In this document: positions 1-6,237 of the stretch, piece by piece
How the letters are laid out: every line of letters begins with the position of its first letter
How positions within the stretch are numbered: the stretch's first letter is position 1
Assembly (NCBI GenBank): GCA_023251855.1
Contig: JAHEYA010000138.1
Coordinates: 1 to 6,579, forward strand
Reading direction: 5' to 3'
From: Bacteroidota bacterium
GTDB lineage: Bacteria; Bacteroidota; Bacteroidia; 2-12-FULL-35-15
DNA: 6,579 nt
Made by a program: the position numbers and the translations under genes
Notes under the pieces: generated by a model
Told to the model about the DNA's origin: nothing
The model's database searches: none
Seen by the model: the letters and a program-made list of their open reading frames with translations, nothing else

Positions 1-1944
1 TGGGAATATTAAAAACCCATCAGCAGTAATCGGTTTGATGCTGGTAGGAATATTATTGATTGTATCAAACTGTGAGATACTCATGGTTTTCAAATCAATT
101 ACTTTGTTGGAACGATTGTAAATCTCCACAAAATCAACACCATTAGTTTTAGGATCAGGAAGTATTTCATTGATCACAATGTCGTTTGGCAAGGCTGGCT
201 CCGGCAGAGCAAATAGTGCTGTATTGCCTGTATTTAAATGATTCCCCACACAATCAGTAATCACATTGGTTACAGTAATGGTATACAATACTCCAATTTG
301 AATGGAAGACGACAGCGTCAATCGAACACTTGTAAAATCTGGTGCAACCGGCTTTACTTGGGTTGGTGTGCCTATTCCATTGTTAATGGAGTAAATAGCC
401 GGTGTGAGCATGGTAGTGCTATCCAATGGTTCATTAAAATAGAGTTGTAGTGTGTCGACTGCAATAACAACTACCCGCACCACTTGAGGAGCTACATTGT
501 CTGAATTGCTTGCATTAATAGAATTAACTAAACCCGGAGTTCCTCCAAGAGTGTTTGTAGAGGCCCGCCAATTGCTCATTCCGGCACAAGGGTTATTCGG
601 GTCTATTTGCTCAATACTATACCCTCCATCTTTTTTATTTGCATCCTGATACCATTGATCGGTATACGAAACAGTGGAGATAGTTGCTCCTTGAGGAGTT
701 TTTAAAGTTAATGTTTGGCCGGTATTGGTTAATGAAAAGCTGGAAAAACCAACAACGATCACATTTACTGTATCAAAATTAGGTTTCCCTGCAGTGGATG
801 TTAAAAGCACATATCCATTTGCCGGAATAGTAACATCTGGTATCAATTTTACAGTTGTTCCAACCAAGAGCACCCAGTTTTTTAAGCTGATAGAGAATGC
901 CTTTCTATTATATAATTCAGTGTATTCATAATTTGGTAATCCAACCGGAGGATCAGGATCAGCCATAATTTCATTAATAACAACATCAAAAGGTTGAGCG
1001 GTATAATAAGTAAAATTGGTGGTGGCTGTTGCGATAGTATTTGCACTTAAATCTTTAACATTAATAACCGTAAGTGTATTGGTAATACCTAAAGCAAATG
1101 CACTTGCAAAAGTTAAATATACCCTGCTTGAATTGAGCGAATCGCGCAAAGCAACTGCTGGAGCGCCTAAACTATTGTTTGCACTGTAATTGGATAGTGT
1201 TTGTGATGTGGTTAAATCAACCGCTTCACTAAATAATACAGCTACTGTGTGGCTGTTCATCACAGCTGAAGAAACAATGGTGGGTGGTGTTACATCAACA
1301 ATTATTGCTCCATTGTAAAAATCATCGAAATAAAATTTGTTGGAATTACTCAACGAATAAACAGTTGCAACACCAAAGAAATTGGAAGTAGTAAATGTAT
1401 TTTCGGTTCCGGTAGCTTGCAGTGCATAAGCCGTTCCTCCTGCCGGATCTACATATACGTTCCACACTCCGGCTGCACTGCGGGTCACTTTTACTCCTAT
1501 TGTAAATGAATTTGCAATTTGTCCGTTAGTGCCTCTGGCCACAGAAACACTTGCCATGCCTGTTTGCTTGAATAATTCAACAGCATCAGTACTGCCTGAT
1601 TCACCAAATTGTAAATAATATCCATTCAAAGAACCTTCTAAATTAGCTTGGTCGGATGCCAGATAAACCCTGCCATAATTAAGTGATGAGGGCGAAAACG
1701 ATTGTTTAATCCAAAAACGCCATTCGATATTATTTAATGAAGCGGCTGGACTAACGGTGGATAAATAACTTGCACCGGCAATGGTATTATTTAGTTGCAA
1801 TTGTTTTGATGCATTAACAGTAAATTCAACAGCATCGCCACTCCATGCAGGATTAGCGGTAAAATCGCCATCAGTAAAATTATCAGTTACTTGTGCTGTT
1901 GCAAAAGATGTGATAAAAAGAAAGGATATTAATATAAAACGCAT
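1..1944 (-). CDS. Exported lamin-tail-domain (LTD) surface protein, 3' end beyond the window
   Basis: The minus-strand frame stays open for 648 codons from ATG at 1944-1942 to the window edge, so the C-terminus is missing. Residues 1-17 form a signal peptide (MRF, hydrophobic core, cleavage ATA|Q). Residues about 19-213 begin DNFTDGDF and end FYFDDFYNG, which suggests a concanavalin/LamG-like jelly-roll. An Ig-like domain starts at D217 (DVTPPTIV, with LFSEAVD), LTD 1 at about 319 (VVINEIMADP, closing near NW at 458-459), a second Ig-like domain at D482 (DNVAPQVV, LYFNEPLDS) and LTD 2 at 588 (DIVINEILPDP). LTD proteins of Bacteroidota are typically large and often end in a type IX secretion sorting domain. 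That end cannot be seen here, so surface anchoring is inferred. The role is probably structural or adhesive; no catalytic motif was seen. The start is chosen because a good signal peptide follows it directly. It is transcribed divergently from the hydrolase gene at 2134. Confidence 0.9.
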   Translation of the reverse strand, partial: MRFILISFLFITSFATAQVTDNFTDGDFTANPAWSGDAVEFTVNASKQLQLNNTIAGASYLSTVSPAASLNNIEWRFWIKQSFSPSSLNYGRVYLASDQANLEGSLNGYYLQFGESGSTDAVELFKQTGMASVSVARGTNGQIANSFTIGVKVTRSAAGVWNVYVDPAGGTAYALQATGTENTFTTSNFFGVATVYSLSNSNKFYFDDFYNGAIIVDVTPPTIVSSAVMNSHTVAVLFSEAVDLTTSQTLSNYSANNSLGAPAVALRDSLNSSRVYLTFASAFALGITNTLTVINVKDLSANTIATATTNFTYYTAQPFDVVINEIMADPDPPVGLPNYEYTELYNRKAFSISLKNWVLLVGTTVKLIPDVTIPANGYVLLTSTAGKPNFDTVNVIVVGFSSFSLTNTGQTLTLKTPQGATISTVSYTDQWYQDANKKDGGYSIEQIDPNNPCAGMSNWRASTNTLGGTPGLVNSINASNSDNVAPQVVRVVVIAVDTLQLYFNEPLDSTTMLTPAIYSINNGIGTPTQVKPVAPDFTSVRLTLSSSIQIGVLYTITVTNVITDCVGNHLNTGNTALFALPEPALPNDIVINEILPDPKTNGVDFVEIYNRSNKVIDLKTMSISQFDTINNIPTSIKPITADGFLIFP

Positions 1945-2000
1945 TTTAAAAAATTGTTAGGTGTAAATATATAAAAATCCAGAATAACATCACGGGGCAT

Positions 2001-2034
2001 TAAAAGTAATAAAATAATTGACAATTCTATTCAA
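2001..2034 (-). promoter_or_regulatory. Weak candidate promoter for the LTD protein gene
   Basis: Read on the minus strand, TTG (2034-2032) is followed after 23 nt by TACTTTTA (2008-2001), which matches seven of eight positions of the Bacteroidota -7 box TAnnTTTG. The spacing is at the upper end of the reported 17-23 nt. It would leave a leader of roughly 50 nt before ATG at 1944. A second near-match, TATATTTA at 1971-1964, lies closer to the gene but has no TTG at a suitable distance. Neither is strong. Confidence 0.25.
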
Positions 2035-2059
2035 TGCTTTTCTTAAAGGAAACAAATTG

Positions 2060-2067
2060 TACTTTTG
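2060..2067 (+). promoter_or_regulatory. Bacteroidota-type -7 element for the hydrolase/patatin/barrel genes
   Basis: TACTTTTG is a perfect match to TAnnTTTG and is followed by C, as often seen in this phylum. No clear TTG -33 element is found 17-23 nt upstream; the nearest TTG, at 2018-2020, is too far away. Transcription would start near 2074 and give a leader of about 60 nt before ATG at 2134. This is the best candidate to drive the three plus-strand genes that follow. Confidence 0.5.
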
Positions 2068-2133
2068 CCACTCTAATTTATGTCGGATGTTTGGTTATGC
2101 AGATTACTTTATTAATTTAAAAAAAACATTCTT

Positions 2134-2868
2134 ATGAATAAAACTATAGCTTTTTTGAGTGTATCACTTATTATACTTGTAAACACAAGCATTTTAAGAG
2201 CACAAAAAACAATTACTTTTCCATCAAAAGATGGTATTTTAATTACTGCTGATCTTTATTTTATAAGTGATACACTTCCTTACATGATACTTTGTCACCA
2301 AGCAGATTACAGCCGTGCTGAATATAAAGAAACAGCGCCTAAATTTACAAAATTCGGCTACAACTGTATTGCTGTTGACTTGCGCTCAGGCGGTACTACA
2401 AATGATATCCCTAACGAAACTGCTTTTGCAGCAAAAGCACAAAATAAACCAACTACCTATTTAGATGCAGAACAAGATATTATTGCTGCAATTGATTATG
2501 CTTTTGCACTAAACAAGAAAAAAGTTGTTCTTGTAGGAAGCTCCTATAGTGCTTCACTTGCCATGAAAATAGGCGCTGTTAACACTAAAGTAAAATTCGT
2601 AATTGCATTTAGTCCGGGTGAATATTTTGGTGAACAATTAAATTTAAAAAAGAGCATTGCACTATATGATAAACCTTTATTTGTTACCTCATCACAAGGT
2701 GGAGCTGAGGTTTTAAGCAAATTGATTAAAGATGTGAAATCTAAAAAAAAGCAACAATTTATTCCTACTGATAAAGGCAGACATGGTTCATCCGCTCTAT
2801 GGACAACTAATCCCGGCTATCATGAATATTGGTTGGCACTCACATTATTCATACGGTCGGTAAAATAA
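2134..2868 (+). CDS. Secreted alpha/beta hydrolase (serine esterase-like), 244 aa
   Basis: This is a small exported alpha/beta-hydrolase, probably an esterase or related hydrolase of the periplasm or cell exterior; the substrate is unknown. Residues 1-23 are a signal peptide (cleavage RA|Q). The mature protein opens with ITFPSKDG, then ILCHQADYSR at 52-61 as the strand-3/oxyanion region, then AVDLRSGG at 80-87. The nucleophile elbow is VLVGSSYSAS, giving Ser137 in G-S-S-Y-S; the last Gly of the usual GxSxG is Ser139. His217 in GRHGSSALW is the likely catalytic base. The acid is less clear: E192, after KPLFVTSSQGG, sits where the family acid is expected. Length suits a minimal single-domain hydrolase. 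No Shine-Dalgarno is present; the start is set by the signal peptide and an A-rich upstream stretch. It ends 25 bp before the patatin gene, suggesting co-transcription. The fold is fairly sure, the activity inferred. Confidence 0.87.
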   Translation: MNKTIAFLSVSLIILVNTSILRAQKTITFPSKDGILITADLYFISDTLPYMILCHQADYSRAEYKETAPKFTKFGYNCIAVDLRSGGTTNDIPNETAFAAKAQNKPTTYLDAEQDIIAAIDYAFALNKKKVVLVGSSYSASLAMKIGAVNTKVKFVIAFSPGEYFGEQLNLKKSIALYDKPLFVTSSQGGAEVLSKLIKDVKSKKKQQFIPTDKGRHGSSALWTTNPGYHEYWLALTLFIRSVK

Positions 2869-2893
2869 AATTTACAATACAAAAAGCTAGAAC

Positions 2894-5545
2894 ATGCCTT
2901 TTTTAAAGAAAATTTTTCTCTCCTCTTTTTTAATTACTTCTCTTATTATCAATTCCCAGGAAATTAATAGACCAAAAATTGGTTTATGTCTTAGTGGTGG
3001 TGGAGCAAAGGGACTTGCGCACATTGGTTTATTAAAACTAATTGATTCGCTGGGAATTAAAATAGATTATATTACTGCTAATAGTATGGGGAGTGTAGTT
3101 GGAGGATTATACGCTGCAGGTTATACAGGCAAACAAATAGACAGCATTGCTCATACCATTGATTGGGACTTATTGTTAAATCAATACATTCCTATGAATG
3201 AGATTTATGCGGATGAAAAAGAGGAGTATGGAAAATATATTGGCGAAATACCTATTAAAAAAGGAAGGATGCAACTAACCGGATTTATTGAAGGGCAGGA
3301 ACTATTAAACCTACTTATGCGACTCACACAACATGTAAACCAGATTACCGATTTTAATAAGTTACCCATTCCTTTTAAATGCATGGCGGTTGACATTGTA
3401 AATGTAAAACCGATAATACTGGATCATGGCAGTTTGGCTATGTCAATGCGGGCAAGCATGTCCATACCCACTGTATTTAAACCTGTTAAAATAGATAGTT
3501 TATTACTGGTTGATGGTGGATTGATGGTAAATTTTCCGGTACATCAATTAAAAAATATGGGCGCAGATTTTATTATTGGTAGTTATACCGGTGGGCGATT
3601 AATGGACGCAAACGAAATGAATACTATTGACAAACTATTGATACAATCAAACAGTTTTTATGGCATCAGTAAAGCAAAAGATGATATTGCCTTGTGTGAT
3701 ATCTTTAATAGTTTAACGGATAGCATGAAACAATACAGTGCGGGAGATTTTAAAAAGTCAAACCGGATTATTGAAGCAGGAAATGTTATTGCACTTACTA
3801 TTTTGCCCCAGTTGGTAAAGCTTGCTGATAATCAAAAGGCAAGTGGTGTAGTGTATAAAAAGCCAAATTTAATTCAATCAAAGAGATTTTATAAAGTAAA
3901 TGATATTATTATTGAACCGACCTGTGATGCTAAGATGACAAAATTTATAACCCAACGTATTACTTTTAAAGCAGGTGATTCTATCAGTACTGAGGATTTA
4001 GAAAAAACAGTTAAAAAAATATATGGTACCCGTAATTTCTTTAAAGTATATTATATTCTTGAACCTCAGCCAAACGGCAGTTACATTGTAAAACTTAAGA
4101 TAGAACAGGATGTTAAATTCAGGTTTAAAGGCGCTTTGCATTTCGACACCGAATTAGGTTCCGGCTTTATATTCAACCTAACAGCAAGAAATTGGTTAGG
4201 TAAGGGCTCCCGTTTATTTGCTTCTGTGGATTTAGCCGAATCGCCCAAATTCCGTATTGATTATAAAAAATACATTGCCCAATCTGATTTATCGTTTAAC
4301 ACCTGTTTTTTAGTGGAAAAATCACCTTTGCAATTTGTAGACCCAAAAGGGCAAATATCAGCTACCGAGAGTTATATTGACCTTTACCGAAGATTTAATG
4401 TGGGGCTTAATTATAACATTGCAATTCCTGCTTCCATATACATAGGGGTGATAGGAGAAATAACACGATTATCTCCACAATTTCCTGCCAATATTAATCC
4501 ACCGAACGAACACAAAGGCGACAGAATTGATGTTCAAAAAAATATTACATCTCACACCTCCGGGCTTCTTGGACAGTTTAAGTTCAATACATTTAACAGG
4601 TTTGTTTTTCCAAGCAAGGGAATGGAGATATTCGTTGAAAATAAACTTGTTTTGATTCCATTGGATGGCAATGCAGGGTCAACTATCACTATTGACAGCA
4701 CCTATAATACAACTACATATCAGTTAAATCGGCATGAAGTACAATATTCCCAAGCCACACTTTCTAAACCTTGTGACAGGTTATTTATAAAAGGTACTAA
4801 CTTATTACCTGTAACAAGCCGAATTTCTCTATTATCAAGCTTTAATATGGGATTTATCTATTTGAATGTAATGACGTTTGATACCTCCTTGTTTCATTTA
4901 AAATATACTCAATACTCATATGAGGGAGGCACCTTAAATGATATGTTTTTTGTGGGAGGAGTTCAACAACGTTCAAGACCGAATTTTATTCCTTTATGGG
5001 GTGTAAAGGACGGAAATCTGACGGCAAACAATTTCGTCTCGTTGCGCTTGGGGATGCAATGTGAAGTATTGCACAAACTATTCATCACCCCTGCTTTAGA
5101 TTATTATTACACTTCTTCCTCCTCTTCCTCTTCTTCTTACTCTATTTATGATAGTAACACTTCTACTTCTGTCTCTGGTTCCACTTCTCTTAATACTTCT
5201 TCAAATCCAGTGGTTTTCTTTAAAAACATATTAAATACTAATTTATTTAAGGATGGGTATACCCATTTTTCCAACACTAGTAATGTCGCTAGCGCTTCTT
5301 TTTCTTCCACTTCTCCGGCTCCCAAAGGGAATTATTCCGACTATTCCAGCAACAGTTACATCACTACTGATGGCACTTCTACTTATGTTACCACTTCTTC
5401 TTCTGCTTATTCCTCTTCTGCTATATTAACGTACGGAATAAATATAGGTTATAAATCACCAATAGGGCCGATTAATTTCAATGTTTCAAAAAATTCTGCT
5501 GATACGTATTGGCGGGTTTATTTTTCAGTAGGATATAGATTTTGA
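2894..5545 (+). CDS. Patatin-like phospholipase fused to POTRA and Omp85-type beta-barrel, 883 aa
   Basis: Predicted lipid acyl hydrolase carried by an outer-membrane barrel, with the layout of PlpD (type Vd autotransporters). Residues 1-21 are a signal peptide (NS|Q). The patatin domain spans about 28-320: oxyanion loop SGGGAKG (34-40), nucleophile Ser64 in A-N-S-M-G, MRASMSIP (185-192) and catalytic Asp207 in VDGG. The catalytic dyad is complete, although the first Gly of GxSxG is Ala62. A single POTRA domain covers about 331-405. A 16-strand-type barrel follows to the terminal Phe (SVGYRF). The loop-6 region has GGV near 687 and PLWGV at 700-704 in place of a canonical VRGF. SPIGP marks the turn before strand 15, as in BamA. 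Residues about 740-843 are an unusual Ser/Thr-rich insertion that probably forms extracellular loop 7. PlpD is about 730 aa, so the insertion explains most of the extra length. The stops TGA and TAA are adjacent. Whether the patatin part is released or stays periplasmic is unknown. Confidence 0.93.
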   Translation: MPFLKKIFLSSFLITSLIINSQEINRPKIGLCLSGGGAKGLAHIGLLKLIDSLGIKIDYITANSMGSVVGGLYAAGYTGKQIDSIAHTIDWDLLLNQYIPMNEIYADEKEEYGKYIGEIPIKKGRMQLTGFIEGQELLNLLMRLTQHVNQITDFNKLPIPFKCMAVDIVNVKPIILDHGSLAMSMRASMSIPTVFKPVKIDSLLLVDGGLMVNFPVHQLKNMGADFIIGSYTGGRLMDANEMNTIDKLLIQSNSFYGISKAKDDIALCDIFNSLTDSMKQYSAGDFKKSNRIIEAGNVIALTILPQLVKLADNQKASGVVYKKPNLIQSKRFYKVNDIIIEPTCDAKMTKFITQRITFKAGDSISTEDLEKTVKKIYGTRNFFKVYYILEPQPNGSYIVKLKIEQDVKFRFKGALHFDTELGSGFIFNLTARNWLGKGSRLFASVDLAESPKFRIDYKKYIAQSDLSFNTCFLVEKSPLQFVDPKGQISATESYIDLYRRFNVGLNYNIAIPASIYIGVIGEITRLSPQFPANINPPNEHKGDRIDVQKNITSHTSGLLGQFKFNTFNRFVFPSKGMEIFVENKLVLIPLDGNAGSTITIDSTYNTTTYQLNRHEVQYSQATLSKPCDRLFIKGTNLLPVTSRISLLSSFNMGFIYLNVMTFDTSLFHLKYTQYSYEGGTLNDMFFVGGVQQRSRPNFIPLWGVKDGNLTANNFVSLRLGMQCEVLHKLFITPALDYYYTSSSSSSSSYSIYDSNTSTSVSGSTSLNTSSNPVVFFKNILNTNLFKDGYTHFSNTSNVASASFSSTSPAPKGNYSDYSSNSYITTDGTSTYVTTSSSAYSSSAILTYGINIGYKSPIGPINFNVSKNSADTYWRVYFSVGYRF
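5111..5422 (+). repeat. Ser/Thr-encoding pyrimidine-rich low-complexity tract with in-frame ACTTCT copies
   Basis: This lies inside the patatin-barrel gene and encodes residues about 740-843. ACTTCT occurs at 5111, 5159, 5165, 5183, 5195, 5309, 5375 and 5393; all eight copies are in codon phase and read Thr-Ser. Positions 5112-5138 are an unbroken C/T tract encoding most of a run of eight serines. By hand count about 29 of 35 serines use TCT or TCC, while sampled serines elsewhere in the gene are mixed with AGT, AGC, TCA and TCG. A middle part (about 5204-5272) is less repetitive and includes NPVVFF and NLFKDGY. Copies are degenerate and irregularly spaced, so this is not a clean tandem array. 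Gain or loss of triplets or hexamers would keep the frame. Confidence 0.8.
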
Positions 5546-5551
5546 TAAAAC

Positions 5552-5574
5552 AATGACTTTTACGAAAAATCATT
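5552..5574 (+). other. Weak AT-rich hairpin between the patatin-barrel and small barrel genes
   Basis: AATGA (5552-5556) pairs with TCATT (5570-5574) and TTTT (5558-5561) with AAAA (5565-5568), with one C/A mismatch and an ACG loop. It begins a few bases after the tandem stops TGA-TAA. There is no following U-tract, so it is a poor intrinsic terminator; it could be an mRNA processing or stability element, or chance in AT-rich DNA. A short palindrome AAGCGCTT follows at 5576-5583. Confidence 0.25.
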
Positions 5575-5593
5575 TAAGCGCTTTAATAAAAAC

Positions 5594-6175
5594 ATGAAAA
5601 ACAAAATTTATCCGATTTTTTACTTCGCCACTATTGTAATATATTTTTTACTTCCATTTAAAATCAGTGCCCAACAACCGGATACGCTCAAAAAAAAACA
5701 TCAATTATTTGAATTAAGCTTCGGGCAGTCGCTCTTGTTCATATCCAATAGTAAGCTCATTGATGCACGCAGTAACGATGCTGTGGTTATACCTACAAGT
5801 TCTATTTTGTTTTTTGTTGAATTACGTATTCAGAAAAAATTGAGGGTCCCTGTGTTTTTCAACTTAGCTACCGAATCAAAACAATTTATAATAAATAATC
5901 AATTGGTTAGTGAGCGGGCTTCTCCCACTTTTGGCACAGGATTGGAATGTAAACTGTTTCATTTGCAGATTGATGCTAAATCCGCATTAGATGCTGAAGT
6001 CGGTCCATTGATAAGCTGCCTGATCAATAAAGATGATGTTATTAAATTTGTTCCTGTCATTGCAGGGCGTGTACGAATTATGAGAGGCGAAAATTTTGTA
6101 ATGTATATAGGAGCTAGCTATTCTTTTTTTATTAATAGCTGGGGACTGCTTTATGGAACAGGTGCCGTTTTTTGA
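5594..6175 (+). CDS. Small exported probable outer-membrane beta-barrel protein, 193 aa
   Basis: I do not recognise a named family. Residues 1-26 are a signal peptide (KNK, long hydrophobic core, cleavage SA|Q), with no lipobox Cys, so it is not an obvious lipoprotein. The mature part of about 167 residues has alternating hydrophobic/polar segments typical of membrane beta-strands (LFELSFGQSLLFI, SSILFFVELRI, PVFFNLAT, GLECKLFHLQID, NFVMYIGASYSFFI). It ends GTGAVF with a terminal Phe, as expected of barrels inserted by the Bam complex. The size suits about eight strands. No catalytic motif was seen. It begins 48 bp after the patatin-barrel gene with no clear promoter or strong terminator between them, so co-transcription and a role as envelope partner of that protein are plausible but inferred. 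The start is chosen for the signal peptide. An alternative is a periplasmic beta-rich protein. Confidence 0.8.
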   Translation: MKNKIYPIFYFATIVIYFLLPFKISAQQPDTLKKKHQLFELSFGQSLLFISNSKLIDARSNDAVVIPTSSILFFVELRIQKKLRVPVFFNLATESKQFIINNQLVSERASPTFGTGLECKLFHLQIDAKSALDAEVGPLISCLINKDDVIKFVPVIAGRVRIMRGENFVMYIGASYSFFINSWGLLYGTGAVF

Positions 6176-6191
6176 TTGTGTGATGCTTCGC

Positions 6192-6209
6192 TATTAAAAC
6201 ATTTTAATA
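6192..6209. repeat. Perfect short inverted repeat upstream of asd, overlapping its promoter
   Basis: TATTAAAA (6192-6199) and TTTTAATA (6202-6209) are exact inverted copies separated by CA. The right arm contains the first two bases of the -7 box at 6208. It could be an operator, a weak terminator stem for the barrel gene just upstream (stop at 6173-6175), or chance in AT-only sequence. Confidence 0.35.
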
Positions 6210-6215
6210 ATTTTG
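6208..6215 (+). promoter_or_regulatory. Bacteroidota-type -7 element for asd
   Basis: TAATTTTG matches TAnnTTTG fully and lies 22 nt before the asd start codon, which would give a short leader of about 15-20 nt. The -33 region has only a poor match (TTCG at 6187-6190, spacer about 17 nt). It suggests that asd is transcribed independently of the upstream envelope genes. Confidence 0.5.
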
Positions 6216-6237
6216 TATCCTTAAAAAAATAGAACAA

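Noticed and set aside
238..931. Two short plus-strand open frames (238-450 and 725-931)
   Set aside because: They lie antisense within the long LTD gene, which has a signal peptide and recognisable domains; the short frames show no motif or promoter.
1945..2133. Small RNA or riboswitch in the divergent intergenic region
   Set aside because: Only 189 bp with short AT-rich inverted repeats (for example AATTG-A-CAATT at 2016-2026); no stable GC-containing stem or known riboswitch core was seen.
3205..3396. Minus-strand 63-codon open frame
   Set aside because: It is antisense to the conserved patatin catalytic domain and has no features of its own.
5111..5398. CRISPR array or diversity-generating retroelement target
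   Set aside because: Repeats are only 6 bp with irregular spacing and lie inside a coding frame. No cas genes, reverse transcriptase or template-repeat pair are present in the window.
5099..5432. Ser/Thr-rich region as a frameshift or assembly error
   Set aside because: The frame stays open, good barrel strands occur on both sides in the same frame, and all eight ACTTCT copies are in phase, so it appears genuine coding sequence.
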